Shown: in pieces, positions 22,032 to 33,934 of the stretch
Layout of the letters: each line of letters begins with the position of its first letter
Numbering within the stretch: position 1 is the first letter of the stretch
NCBI RefSeq assembly: GCF_000264995.1
Contig: NW_006767436.1
Location: forward strand, 2,479,519-2,543,518
From: Punctularia strigosozonata HHB-11173 SS5
Lineage: Eukaryota > Basidiomycota > Agaricomycetes > Corticiales > Punctulariaceae
DNA length: 64,000 nt
Direction of reading: 5' to 3'
Notes under the pieces: generated by a model
Database searches by the model: none
Seen by the model: only the letters and a program-made list of their open reading frames with translations
Told to the model about the DNA's origin: nothing
Program-made: the position numbers and the translations under genes

Positions 22032-24147
22032 CTATTTCTTCTCGTGAGTGCCAGCCTCTACGTCGACGACTTCCGCCTCCTCGTCCTGCTGGCCATCCTT
22101 CATCCCTCCGAAATCAAACTCTTCGGGTAGGATCAGGTTCAGTACCGCCGCCACGATGCCCGCCATCAAGAACGGCGTGCTCAACACGATGGTGATCGAG
22201 TCGAACAGGCCCTGCAGACCGCTGCTTGGGTTGTTGACGCCATCGAAGAGGTGGGTAAAGACCTCGGGCACGAGTAGGTCGCCGATGCCGAAGGAGAACG
22301 CGGCGGCGAGCACGAATCGATCTCGTCGGGTGAAGCGGTTGTACGAGAGGACGCGGATACCGGAAACCACGACGGAGGAGAACAGGAAGGTGGTCACACC
22401 GCCTAGGACGGGGTTCGGGACTGTAGCATGGCCGAATCGATCATCAGCTGATGGTGAACGCGTTGAACGCGGCAAAGAGACGTACTGGATAAGAAAACGC
22501 CAGATATCTTGCCAAGCACTCCGAAGAGGATGAGGAACACGCAGCACCAGCGCCCCGCCGTGCGGTTCGCGCATCGCGTTATGGCGATAACGCCGTTATT
22601 CTGAGCGAAGATGGAGAGTGGCGTAACCGTGAACAGAGCAGAGAGGAGACCGCCAAGGCCGTCGCTCTACCGTAACAGACGGTGTCAGCGTTTGTCGACT
22701 GATCCGGCAAGGCCGGTGGCGCGCGCTCACCAGCACACCGCCTTGTATGCGGGTATCGAACTCGGGTCCATCCACATCTACACGAGAAACCTCTGCGGAC
22801 GCAGTGATGTCACCGATGGCTTCCATCGCTAAAGATACATATACCGCGAGCATAGGTAGGATGGCGGGAGCATATACGCGGATTCTAAAGGTATGCACCC
22901 TGGTACGTCATGTGGGTCACGGTTTCCGGTCGCACAAGAGAAGTGTGATGCTCACCACAAGAAGGTGATAGCAGGGGCGCTGTCAATGTTGCTGCTGTCT
23001 ATGTAGCCCGCTGCGCCGGCGACGATACAACCCACGAGCAGTCCAAGGATGATGGAAATGTTTTTCATGAAAGGGCTGCCGAAGAGCTCGACGAGAATGA
23101 TCGTGACGAAGGACAGGAAACCCAATCCTATGAACTCGGGGGAGCCCCAAGGGAGTGGCCTCGGCGCACTGATCGTCGGGCACAGTTGGAATATCCCGCT
23201 TGTCGGCCGCGACATACAGTCGTTGCTTCCTCCACCCCAATTCGGAATGCCGGAGCTACCGACGAGACTGGCGCCGATGAGGACGATGACGGTACCCGTC
23301 ACGATCGGCGGGAAGATCTTCTGCAGCCTGCGCGGGTTGATGAACGACATCCCGATTTCGAGCAGGGAGCAAAGGAGGGCGGTTCCGAGGAGGTAGCCAT
23401 ACGCGTCGGGACAAGCACCGCGAGTGACGGTGCCGTCGGATGCCGTCGTCGAGGGGCATTTGCCGTTCGCATATAGGCTATCAAAAATCGCCGTCGCGGT
23501 GGATAGGGTGGCAAATGAGGTGCCGACGACGGTGATGAGTCCGGTGCCGAGGTAGTAGTTTCTGAACAGTCGGATCCTCGACATCTGCACAAGGCTGAGG
23601 ATACCTGCAAACGACAGGTCAGCCCAAAGCACGGGTAGGACTCGGCGCCGTAACCTGCGCTTACCGCAACCAATCAGCGACGCGCTGACCATGTACGCGC
23701 TCAGGTTCGCGTCCAGGTTCAGCGAGCTGGCGAAGATGATAGGGGGCGTTATGAGTCCTGCAAGCATGGCGAGGGAGTGCTGGAAGCCGGTCGTAATCGC
23801 GAGGAGGAGGGGCAATTCGGCATGGAGGGCGTAGAACGGCGGTTGGGAGTGCTTCCTGCGAGTAAAGGGTAACACGGGCATGCAAAGCCATGAATCTGCG
23901 AGAGGAATGCTCAGCAAGTCGATGGACGCGGTACTTGACGGGACGCACAGTTGTAGTCGCCCAACCAGCCCTCCCTGGAGGAGACCTTGTGCCGCGCATG
24001 CGCAAGGCGGGAACGCCAGTCCCAGCGCCGGGTGGGCGGAGGGTCAGCGCGAGCCGCGGTGGGGTCCGGGGTGGGAGCAGGCTGGTCTTTGACGACGGAG
24101 CTCGTTGCGGGCATCGTCGAGCACGTCAAAGGGCCGGGGATGGGCAA
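22032..24147 (-). CDS. Uric acid/xanthine permease (NCS2/NAT family)
   Basis: This is a plasma-membrane nucleobase-ascorbate transporter close to fungal UapA/UapC, which imports uric acid and xanthine with protons for use as a nitrogen source. In order: a basic Pro-rich N-terminus with GWLGDYNCA, then ITTGFQHSLAMLAGLITPP, a large cysteine-containing loop with DAYGYLLGTALLCSLLE, and the long helix block LVGCIVAGAAGYID. Next come PMLAVYVSLAMEAIGDITAS and the NAT signature QNNGVIAITR with ANRTAGRWCC, which matches the UapA-type motif. Then come IPNPVLGGVTTFLF and a cytosolic acidic tail ending HEKK. About seven short introns are used, giving roughly 590-600 residues. The first exon's start is uncertain: ATGs at 24147 and 24114 are both in frame. 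All motif residues are intact, so it is very likely functional. Confidence 0.88.
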
Positions 24148-24878
24148 CGGGGCGGGTCGCAGGCGGGCACCCGGGCGCGGATTCTTGAGGTCGTCGGTGG
24201 GAGCGAGTGCGGAGAAGATTCCGTCGGCGCTGAGTCGTGTGCCTAGCCAGGGGTGGACCGTTCTAGCGAGATAAGGCTTGATCGGCTTGGCTGAGTTGGG
24301 CCACCTCCGTCTGCCAGGTATCCATCATTTGCTTCCGCTTTCCGACGGAGGTGGATCGAGTCTACGTCCTCGGCGTCGTGCGCAGGGACAGGACATTCGT
24401 CGTGGGCGTGTAAGTAGTCACGAAGGACGAGGTGCTTGGGTCGGAGGACGACCGAGTGGGATGGGGCTGGTAGCGACCATTGCATATTCGACTTTCGAAC
24501 GGCACTGGCTGTCATCCGTCGGGAATGATAACGCGGGGATATCCGAGAGCCCCCGCCGTCGGATTTCTTCGGGTTCGCGACTTACATAGTCAACTTGATT
24601 CCCATGCCGTCGATGTCAAAGCTATACATTGTTTGCACTACAGTATAGTTACAAACGTTATGAAAAAGGCGAGTATGAGGATAGTACGGTACTGCTACAT
24701 CCCACACAGAGAACCCCTAGATTGGCCTCAAGGATTATATGGACCCGCAAATGGCTGCGTCCGACTCTAAGGTACGAATGTGCCCAGTTCATCCACCGTT
24801 TCTGCAACGTTCACGTAGGAAATCACGAATTAAGACTTGGCAACTGCTTGATCGACTGAGAGTCGGTCGTCCGACCTG
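24148..24878. other. Intergenic, permease promoter and velvet 3' flank
   Basis: It contains the upstream region of the minus-strand permease and the 3' flank of the minus-strand velvet gene. Short overlapping frames on both strands (for example 24278-24589 plus) have no recognisable content. No gene is supported. Confidence 0.5.
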
Positions 24879-26154
24879 CTAAGCAACTGGATGATACGAT
24901 TTAGATCTTGTCGTTGCAGGTATCATATACCAAAGAAAGAAAGAATACCAGGCGGTCGCCTTACGACTCGTCGTCAGTATCTCGGGCCGAACTCGTTCGC
25001 GGACCGAGTTGCGGCCGGGTTCCCTTCGTCTGCGCCAATATAACCTACATGCAGTGCACGTCACTCGTTATCCATACAGCCAAAACGACGCGGTTTCTTA
25101 CCTGACTCAAAGCCGTCGGCGGTTGATTACCAGGAAAGTTCCTGGAGTCCCATATCCTCAGTATTGTCTGGGAGAAGCACTCCGCGAGCATGGGGGACGG
25201 CGCTTCCTCCGAGCGCAACATCTGACCCGAGGTTAGAGATCGCACGTCGAAGACCCGGTATCGAAATATGAATTGTCCCGTCAACTGCACCGCGAGATCC
25301 TGCCGCGTTATCAGTGAGACATACGGTAGTTGTGTGCTCGGGATACTGACCGAGAAAACGAAGATGACGACGTGCTTGCCCTCCAGTTCAAGCAGCATGG
25401 CCTCAACGGCACGAGATCCCTGCTCAGTAAAAGTCAGTACGCGACTTCGACGATTTCATCTGACGTACGATCACTTGTGAGGTGACTGCGAAAGACTCCC
25501 GTAGAGGGACGCCATTGACCGACGCTATGACGCGGTCGCTGGGATCGCTACCAGGGCTTACGGGCGCGACAATCGATAGGTGCGGTATATTTGCTGCCGC
25601 GGATGCACCGTGGTCGATTTGCATAGAACCATCCAACGACTGCTGGGAGGTTTCTGCGGTAGGTTCGACGTCCGGGGTCGACGGTGCTAACTCGGAGGAA
25701 GTGGTTTCGTAAGCGCTGGGTAGCTCTGGAGGAGGCTTTGGAACGGGGTATAAGTCGATGTGGCATATCAAGCCAGATATAACCACGTCCCTTAATGAGA
25801 TATTACGACCGGTTTGTTGTAGGTTCGAGAGGAAAGATCTGACCTGTAGTCTTCGACTTCGCGTTCAATGCCATCGCCGAGGGTTTGAAAAAGGCGCAAT
25901 TGGACTACAGATGGCTATAGTACCAAGACGTGAGTACGCAAAGCGCAAGAGCCAAACATATCTTACAGGCGCCACTGGACGACGGTCCTTGTATCCAAAC
26001 CTGGTAGTATACATGTCAGGATCGACTCAAAGGATGCGAGGCGGCACACAGACTTTCTACCTCGCTGAGCTCCTTGAAGCTCGATCAATTCGCCTCGAAG
26101 AAGTTGAGGCGAGAGAGTCGAGACGGCAGGTATTTCAAGAGGGTGCCAGTCCAT
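24879..26154 (-). CDS. Velvet-domain transcriptional regulator (VeA-like)
   Basis: This is a velvet-family DNA-binding regulator, a fungal NF-kappaB-like fold that controls development and secondary metabolism with VelB, VosA and LaeA. Reading the minus strand: an N-terminal LRGELIELQGAQRGRK; across an intron GYKDRRPVAP, the family's DRRP-hPPP hallmark; then VQLRLFQTLGDGIERE and GLICHIDLYPVPKPPPELP. A Ser/Pro-rich linker of about 80 residues follows. The second half of the domain has HVVIFVFS spliced to DLAVQLTGQFIFRYRVFDV, LAECFSQ, and WDSRNFPGNQPPTALSQ. A basic end (YWRRRREPGRN) resembles the arginine-rich exit of VeA proteins. There are about five introns and about 330 residues. The start is placed at 26154 (MDWHPLEIP); an in-frame ATG at 26250 is possible. 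The LxAECF and FPG motifs make the family firm. Which velvet class it is remains open; the DLYPVP segment favours VeA. Confidence 0.78.
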
Positions 26155-27200
26155 CAGAGATTGCCTCGAAAGCGTGTTTATCCACGATTCTCTCTGAACT
26201 GAGAAAGAGGTGCTAAGAGCACGAACTCGCTCGCGCCCGTCTGCTTTCATAGCGCGCTGAAGGTCTTACGAGCCAATGATAAATGGACGCATGATATCTT
26301 CAACCGCTCAACAAAGCTCGAGCGCCTACTGGTGGGTGATAGAACTCGGCCAAACGCGGGCGTCTTGTTGACTTGTTCGGCGCCCCGGAGGGTTGAACAG
26401 AACGATCCCGTACGTGTGTGCCCCTGAAAGACGGTTCTAGACGGAAAGCCATCTCCACCTGGATTACTCACGACACGGTTTTGATAGCATACACACGGCC
26501 TAGGCTGTGCGCGCGTTCCACCGTGGATAGTGAATGCGCACCCGCGCCCAACACGATCGCTCCTCGAGTCACCCAATGGAGAGAGCGCAGCAAGGTGGTG
26601 ACCGCGTTCGTACAATGCAGGTAGTTTGGTGCTCCATGGTGTGCGTGTCCAGTCGACGGAACTATACAAGAGGCAGAATTGAATGATGTCTGCGACGTGT
26701 CCGTAGGTGTCGTCCCTGTCTCCCTGGTTCACCGTCATCGAGGTCCAATATACCTGTATTGGAGAGAGATTGATAGAATAATCGAGAAAGATCGCTCTTC
26801 AGTCTGGCAGGGCGAGTGAGGGCCCATGGCCCGTGCAAGTTTCCAGAAGATACGAGAATATGTCGTGCGGCGATTGGCGCTAGAAGTGGACCCGGAATCG
26901 CAGAGATCATGCTTCAACCACCAGAGAAAACGGTAAGTATTAGGAGCACGCATGAGCAAGAACGCAGTGGTCGATCCAGCAGTACCGCAAGCATAGACGA
27001 TGGGGTTGGTGGTACCCTGGGTAAGATGAGAAGGTCAGGAAGTTTCTATCATGTTCTCACGCTACGGCATCTCCCTAGGTTAACTTATGCTGATTTGCTG
27101 CAAGGATGCTACATACATTTATAAGTGCTAACACCTGATATATTATGAGGTATCCTCGTAGTCTATAGTATGCATACCTATCATAGTTGATCGAAGGCGC
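26155..27200. other. Intergenic, no recognised gene
   Basis: This contains the upstream region of the velvet gene and the 3' flank of the histone deacetylase, both on the minus strand. A 163-codon minus-strand frame (26247-26738) and an adjoining one (26662-26910) are open, but neither shows a family signature, membrane helix or convincing splice sites. They could belong to an unrecognised gene; I cannot support one. Confidence 0.4.
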
Positions 27201-30200
27201 TTAACCCAGCTCAACGTCTTCGAGGATTACCTCCGGTAAGGGAGATGTCCGCATGTCATCATCCGTGCCGCGTCTGAAGCTACCAGCCAGTGTCCTCGGC
27301 AGTCCAGAATCCTGTTCCACGGATACCAGATCGAGTAGCTTTTCCCACTTCGGGGCATCTCCGAAAAAGCGCCTCCTGACATCCCCGATGTTGGCGTTCC
27401 ACGGAACACGCCGAGCTCCTTCGCACCAGTCCTCTGGATCCCATTCATATACGGGAACCCCATCGGATGCTACCTCGAAGTATTGGTTGGTGGTGATGCT
27501 CATGTGTTTGCGAGTCGATTTCGAGCGCTTCCGCCGGTGGACGCGACGGGAGGCAGTGGATGCGCTCGAGTCGAAGCCATCATCGGAGTCAGAATCGGTG
27601 CTCTCTGCGGGCTGAAGAGCGTACGCAAGGTTTGCAGCTCCTGCAGGTGCGTCATCGATTCACTTTCCCCGCAAAAAGGGCGCCATCTACACTTACGGGC
27701 TAGCCGCTCATCCAGGTCATCTCGTGAGCCTAGGTCGTCCTCGCGTGGCATGGCGAAGCCCAAGTGATCTCCCAAGCTTTGCCTCGGCGTGTCTTGCAGC
27801 TGAACGGAAGGCACGGGAATCAACTCATCGAGCTGCCGTATAGCCTTTTCTCTGCAACAGCAGCGATGAGTAGGTTACCAACTGACCGGACCGCATCACT
27901 TACCTTATACGATCTAGATGCGGCACATTCTCGTCGTCCGCATTGCTGGTTGCCACTTCGAGTCGGTACCTAGGCCCGAACCATTCAAAGTACTCGTTAT
28001 AAGGCATCCTATGCGTGTCAATGTCGTTTTCTATGCCAATCGCGCACGCGGTCTCATAGCACCATGCGCGTGCCACGTTCTTGACCGTGTAGCCGCCACC
28101 GCCAAGGAGGATGAGGGGAATGTTTTGCTTGCGCATGAATTGCACGCAGTTGGCGTGACCTTGCATGGAGAGGTTGAAACAGCCAAGCCTGTCTCCGGAA
28201 AGGGAGTCGGCTCCGCACTGTAGGACAACGGCGCCAGGGCGGTATACTTCGAGAATTTTGGTGATGATTGGCTCAAAGATGCGTTGGAACGACTCGTCCG
28301 TGAGGCCATCCTTGAGAGGTATGTTAACAGCGTATCCGAAGCCTTTGCCACGTCCCCTGTCTGCCTGTGTGCCTGTGCCGGGGAAGTATTCGCCGTATTT
28401 ATGGAAGCTGCAAGTCATGACGCGGTCCGTTGTGTAGAACGCCTCCTCCACGCCATCGCCGTGATGGCAGTCGATGTCGATGTAAAGGACGCGAGGGTAT
28501 ACGCGAAGCAAATCGAGAATCGCGAGAACGATATCATTGATGTAACAGAAACCGGAGGCTTCACGTTTTTTGGCATGATGGAGGCCACCGGCCCAGTTGA
28601 TAGCGATGTCGGCAGCGTTGGAGGTCAGCGTGTCGGCGGCGGCTGTGGCACAGGCGGTGAGAAAACGGACGGTACGATACGAGGGTAGTTACCGAGTGAA
28701 CCACCGGCAGATATAGAGCAGAATTCGAAGATGCCTTCAAATGCAGGGTTGTCTTCTCCTACAAGGACTGCCAGACATGAGGGAGGGGCTATGCCGACGG
28801 ACCGGTTGGGCACGTACAACGAGTACCACCGTAGCTAAGACTTGACGCCGTTTCAGGTGTAACCCTGCTAAGAAAGTGAACGTATTCGTCGGTATGAAAT
28901 TTAGTCATTTGCTCTGGGGTGCTTCGAGGTGGTTTCTTCAAGTGGGGGTTTAANNNNNNNNNNNNNNNNNNNNNNNNNNNNNNNNNNNNNNNNNNNNNNN
29001 NNNNNNNNNNNNNNNNNNNNNNNNNNNNNNNNNNNNNNNNNNNNNNNNNNNNNNNNNNNNNNNNNNNNNNNNNNNNNNNNNNNNNNNNNNNNNNNNNNNN
29101 NNNNNNNNNNNNNNNNNNNNNNNNNNNNNNNNNNNNNNNNNNNNNNNNNNNNNNNNNNNNNNNNNNNNNNNNNNNNNNTGCGCGTGCCACGTTCTTGACC
29201 GTGTAGCCGCCACCGCCAAGGAGGATGAGGGGAATGTTTTGCTTGCGCATGAATTGCACGCAGTTGGCGTGACCTTGCATGGAGAGGTTGAAACAGCCAA
29301 GCCTGTCTCCGGAAAGGGAGTCGGCTCCGCACTGTAGGACAACGGCGCCAGGGCGGTATACTTCGAGAATTTTGGTGATGATTGGCTCAAAGATGCGTTG
29401 GAACGACTCGTCCGTGAGGCCATCCTTGAGAGGTATGTTAACAGCGTATCCGAAGCCTTTGCCACGTCCCCTGTCTGCCTGTGTGCCTGTGCCGGGGAAG
29501 TATTCGCCGTATTTATGGAAGCTGCAAGTCATGACGCGGTCCGTTGTGTAGAACGCCTCCTCCACGCCATCGCCGTGATGGCAGTCGATGTCGATGTAAA
29601 GGACGCGAGGGTATACGCGAAGCAAATCGAGAATCGCGAGAACGATATCATTGATGTAACAGAAACCGGAGGCTTCACGTTTTTTGGCATGATGGAGGCC
29701 ACCGGCCCAGTTGATAGCGATGTCGGCAGCGTTGGAGGTCAGCGTGTCGGCGGCGGCTGTGGCACAGGCGGTGAGAAAACGGACGGTACGATACGAGGGT
29801 AGTTACCGAGTGAACCACCGGCAGATATAGAGCAGAATTCGAAGATGCCTTCAAATGCAGGGTTGTCTTCTCCTACAAGGACTGCCAGACATGAGGGAGG
29901 GGCTATGCCGACGGACCGGTTGGGCACGTACAACGAGTACCACCGTAGCTAAGACTTGACGCCGTTTCAGGTGTAACCCTGCTAAGAAAGTGAACGTATT
30001 CGTCGGTATGAAATTTAGTCATTTGCTCTGGGGTGCTTCGAGGTGGTTTCTTCAAGTGGGGGTTTAAGTGAACGTCAGCGACGAAGAAGTGAGCGATGTA
30101 CACACGACAACGTGCATCTTGGGCAGCATGTCGTACGCTGTTATAAGCTCGTGGGCCATTCGTATTCTGACCTCCCCAGTGAGTACATTTGAAGGCAAAG

Positions 30201-30366
30201 ACGGTGCATGACCATTGATTACCTGTGCGGTTTCATCGGATGATGAAAGGGCCAAAAAGTGTACGCGTAGGAGCCAACATCGGCTGATCGTAGTTCAGCT
30301 CAGAGACATAAAAGAGAGGCCATACAACGTACGATCGTAGAAATATTGCACTCTGCGTTTTGACAT
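27201..30366 (-). CDS. Class I histone deacetylase (Rpd3/Hos2 type), broken by an assembly artefact
   Basis: This is a zinc-dependent lysine deacetylase acting on histone tails in nuclear co-repressor complexes. It starts at 30366 ([11 protein letters not shown], then DVGSYAYTF across an intron, [15 protein letters not shown]). Then come [72 protein letters not shown] with the zinc-binding Asp/His set, [16 protein letters not shown] and [15 protein letters not shown]. After the catalytic domain, [11 protein letters not shown] is followed by a divergent acidic/basic tail ([18 protein letters not shown]) ending EDVELG at 27201. The region 28065-30067 contains an exact 889-bp duplication separated by 225 N, so the gene reads twice through its middle. 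The true locus is presumably one continuous gene about 1.1 kb shorter. Placement near Hos2 or Rpd3 needs a tree. It is divergent from the COPI gene. Confidence 0.88.
28065..28953. repeat. 889-bp duplicated segment, copy A
   Basis: The segment reads identically, as far as I can compare by eye, to 29179-30067 in direct orientation, at a constant offset of 1114 bp. It covers the central histone deacetylase exons and introns and stops exactly at the first N. Identity through introns as well as exons, and borders at the gap, point to an unmerged contig overlap. Confidence 0.93.
28954..29178. other. Assembly gap (225 N)
   Basis: This is a run of 225 undetermined bases inside the histone deacetylase gene, between the two copies of the 889-bp segment. 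Translated frames crossing it are not real evidence of coding. Confidence 0.99.
29179..30067. repeat. 889-bp duplicated segment, copy B
   Basis: Second copy of the segment at 28065-28953. This copy joins smoothly to the N-terminal exons of the deacetylase (through gtgggggtttaa into the intron before KPPRSTPEQ), while copy A joins smoothly to the C-terminal exons. Joining the two at their shared sequence would restore a single normal gene order. Confidence 0.93.
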
Positions 30367-30671
30367 GTTGGTGAACTCGCAGCCTCGGACAAAGGGATTG
30401 GCAACGAGGAAGGTCGGGGTTCACTGTTATGTTCAGGGTGCCCCAGAATTCAATGCTCACGTGCCTTTATCAGTGGCCCTACCATAGACGTGGGCTCTCT
30501 ACACCGCCTGACGCTCGCATATACAACGCCTCATCCGACGTGGTCCTCGGGCGCGCCTCTAGACAATCAACGTGGTACCATCCGCGCAGTCTGGAATACA
30601 TCTGAATATAAAAGCTCGCCATACGTCTACGCCACGCCTAACGACGGAACGCCCCATCGCTTGACGCTGCC
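30367..30671. promoter_or_regulatory. Divergent promoter, histone deacetylase / COPI beta-prime
   Basis: Only 305 bp separate the two ATGs. A TATA-like TATAAAAG at 30607-30614 lies about 60 bp before the COPI start codon, pointing toward that gene. A CACGTG E-box lies at 30458-30463, near the deacetylase side. Two housekeeping genes sharing a short promoter is common in fungi. Confidence 0.6.
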
Positions 30672-33601
30672 ATGTTGCTGGACGTAAAGGTGCACATCAG
30701 CGTTATCGGAGATAATTCGAGCCTCTGACGAGGAGTTAGCGAAAATTGTTTTCGCGCTCGGATCGCGTCAAAGGAGTTGACTTCCATCCTACCGAGCCGT
30801 GGCTGCTCACCGGGCTGTACAATGGTACCGTCAACATCTACAACCGCGAGACGGGTGCCCTCCTCAAGACCTTCGAGGTTTCCGAGGTGCCAGTACGATG
30901 TGTTCGTTTCATCGCGCGCAAAAACTGGTTTGTGGCCGGCTCGGACGACTTTCAGCTGCGTGTCTTCAACTACAACACGCACGAGAAGGTTCACGCCTTC
31001 GAAGCCCACCCAGATTACATCCGATGCTTGACCGTGCATCCGACCGCGAGCATTGTGCTCACTGGTAGCGATGACATGACGATCAAAGCCTGGGACTGGG
31101 AAAAGAACTGGAAATGCGTGCAGGTGTGCTCCTTCTGGACACAAATAATATGTTTTCGCCTCTAAACTCCTACAGGTCTACGAAGGCCACACTCACTATA
31201 TCATGAACATCGCCGTCAATCCGAAGGACGGGAACACATTTGCCTCCTCTTGTTTAGACCGCACTGTGAAGATGTGGTCTCTCGGCTCTCCTCACGCCAA
31301 CTTTACTATGGAGGCGCACGAGAAGGGCACCAACTTCGTGGAGTTCTATCCTGGCGCTGACAAGCCTTACCTCGTCACCACGGGTGATGACAAAACCATC
31401 AAAATCTGGGACTATTTGTCCAAGAGCTGCGTACAGACCATGGCCAGTCACACGCACAACGTGTCCTTTGCGGTGTTCCATCCCAATTTACCGATCATCG
31501 TTAGCGGGAGCGAAGATGGCACAGTTAAAATATGGAACAGCGGCACATACAGATTGGAGAACACACTCAGCTATGGCTTGGAGCGGGCGTGGTGCGTCGC
31601 ATTGCGCAAGGATGCGAACGAGGTGGCGGTAGGCTTTGACGAGGGTGTAGTGGTCATCAAGGTACGCGTGTTCTTCATTCTCCATATCATATACTGACGA
31701 CCCGCAGCTCGGCAGGGACGAGCCGACCTACAGCATGGACCCATCGGGAAAGCTGATCTATACCCGCAACCAGGAAGTCCTCTTGGCCAATCTCGCTACT
31801 TTGTCAGAGGACGCCGCTCCAGAGGGTTCTCGCGTGCCTATATCGGCCAAAGAACTGGGATCAACGGAGCTGTTCGCTGCCCAGATCCTGCATTCCCCCA
31901 ACGGTCGCTTCGTCGCTGTTGTTGGCGATGGCGAGTACATAGTGTACACGGCACTCGCTTGGCGGAATAAATCGTTTGGCACCGGCAGCGGATTCGCATG
32001 GGCGGGGGATAGCAATACGTACGCGGTTCTCGAGGGGAAAACCAAGATCCGGATGTACAAAAACTTCAAGGAACGTGCGGGTGCCGGGATGAAAGGTGCC
32101 GGTAGCTGGAGTATTGAGGGCATATATGGCGGACCCTTGCTGGCGGCACGCGGCCCGGGTTTCGTGATGTTTTGGGATTGGGAGAGCGGAGAGGTAGTAA
32201 GGCGGATCGACGTCGATGCACGGGGAGTGTATTGGAGCACGAGCGGAACTTTGGTGACGATTACGACGGAAGATGGCTTTTTCGTTCTGCGCTTTGACAG
32301 GGAAGCATATGATAATGCTGTCTCCGGAGGAGCGGACGTCGGCGACGAGGGTGTAGAAGAGGCATTCGATGTCGTGGCAGAGATTTCCGAGAGGCAAGTA
32401 TTTTTTCCAGGAGGATAGAGCCGCTCATCCTGAATGAACTTGATAGTGTCAAGACAGCAAAATGGATCGGAGATTGCTTCATTTACACAACAGGAGGAAA
32501 CCGACTCAACTACGTCGTTGGGACGGAATCGGACAGTATAACACAATTCGATGCGTGAGTTCACGACTTATTTCCGGTCGATCGTTCCTCATCAAGTTCA
32601 TCCAGCCCTATGTATCTGCTCGGATACATCCCTGCTCACAACCGAGTCTATGTAGCGGACAAGAACATGAACGTCTACGGCTTCATGCTGTCTCTTAGCC
32701 TGGTCGAGTACCAGACAGCAGTCCTTCGAGGCGATATGGATGCTGCTGCCGAGATATTGCCCCAGATTCCGAAGGAGCAGCGCAATCGCGTTGCGCGTTT
32801 TCTTGAAAGCAGAGGTGCGAGAGCGCTTTTTCCGTCTCGCACATGGTCACTAAACCAGAGCTTGTAGGTCACAAACAGCTTGCTCTTGAGGTTACGACCG
32901 ACCCAGACCACAAGTTTGATCTTTCACTACAGCTTGACGATCTGGATTCCGCGATCGCGATCACGCGTACAGTCCCCGAACAAGAAGCTGAACTCAAGTG
33001 GAAGCAGCTCGGAGACCGCGCCTTGACAATCTGGCGATTTGATCTCGCAAAAGAGTGCTTCGAGAAAGCGAATGACCTAGGCGCGCTCATGCTGCTGTAC
33101 CTTTCAATCGGCGATCGCGCAGGTTTGACAAAGCTAGCCAAGAAGGCAGAGGAAAAGGGCGAGAATAACCTTGCGTTTGCGACTCTATTCCAATTGGGCG
33201 ATGCGAAAGCATGCACGGAGCTCCTTATAAAAACCGGCCGGCAACCCGAGGCTGCGTTATTTGCCCGGACATATGCCCCCAGGTTAGTGATACGTCTCTG
33301 CGTATGAATGTATCTCATGCCGTTATAGTCAAGCTGCAGCGGCGACAGACGCATGGAAATCCGAGCTCAAATCCAAGAATCGTTCAAAGATAGCCGCGAG
33401 CATCGCGTCGCCGGCCGAGAACGAGGATATCTTTGAGGAGGGATGGGCAGATGCACTATCTCGGGAGGAGGCGATTCATGCAAAGACCAATGGAACGTCA
33501 GGTATGCGCCAGCCATTCTCGTGGCCGTGTGAGTCTTGTTCTCACCGCTGCGTTTAGACGTCATCTCCGAAGCCGCAGCATCGTCAGGCGAGGAGGCATG
33601 A
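30672..33601 (+). CDS. SEC27: Coatomer subunit beta-prime (COPI)
   Basis: This is a subunit of the COPI vesicle coat that recognises dilysine cargo and drives Golgi-to-ER retrograde transport. Exon 1 encodes MLLDVK (ATG at 30672), followed by [18 protein letters not shown]40 repeats of the first propeller follow, with [50 protein letters not shown] and [12 protein letters not shown]. The second propeller/coatomer WD-associated region contains [27 protein letters not shown] and [15 protein letters not shown]. An alpha-helical end ([33 protein letters not shown]) follows, ending SSGEEA at TGA 33599-33601. About seven introns are used; one at 32394-32446 has a GC-AG border, needed to keep the frame. 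About 840 residues, normal for the family. The family call is firm; the symbol follows the yeast name. Confidence 0.93.
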
Positions 33602-33934
33602 ACGAGGAGGCCGCGATCTGTATTCACTGGCTTGATGCCGCAAATGTTCCCTTCAGTAGCGTTTTGTAGAGTGTAATGGATTTTATTGCTGGACAAATGT
33701 GGTCGGTGCTTGAGCAATTTTTGTGAGACGGACGAGAATCCCCGGGCGGCAAGACGAAAGTAGCGGCCTTCGCGTGGGCGTGGCTGACGCACAACTCGGG
33801 GCTGGGCTCCGCCACATTCACATTCACATTCACCCATTGGCAACCACTGCCTTGCTCACCGCCCTCTTCGTTGGCGGCGACGCTGCCCGCCCTCTCCCTT
33901 AGCTCCCCTCCTTGTGTGAGCCGCTAGCCAAGAC
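33602..33934. promoter_or_regulatory. COPI 3' end / chitin synthase promoter
   Basis: A 333-bp stretch between two plus-strand genes. Three consecutive cattca-type units (cacattcacattcacattcaccc) lie at about 33812-33835, roughly 100 bp before the chitin synthase ATG. The pyrimidine-rich stretch that follows (cctctcccttagctcccctcc) resembles a fungal core promoter. No TATA box is evident. Confidence 0.4.

Noticed and set aside
28065-30067. Two tandem histone deacetylase genes
   Set aside because: The copies appear identical through introns and end at a run of N, which fits an assembly overlap much better than a biological duplication.
31758-32564. 268-codon open frame on the minus strand
   Set aside because: It lies exactly opposite the second propeller of the COPI beta-prime gene, whose domain content is unmistakable. 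It is an antisense shadow.
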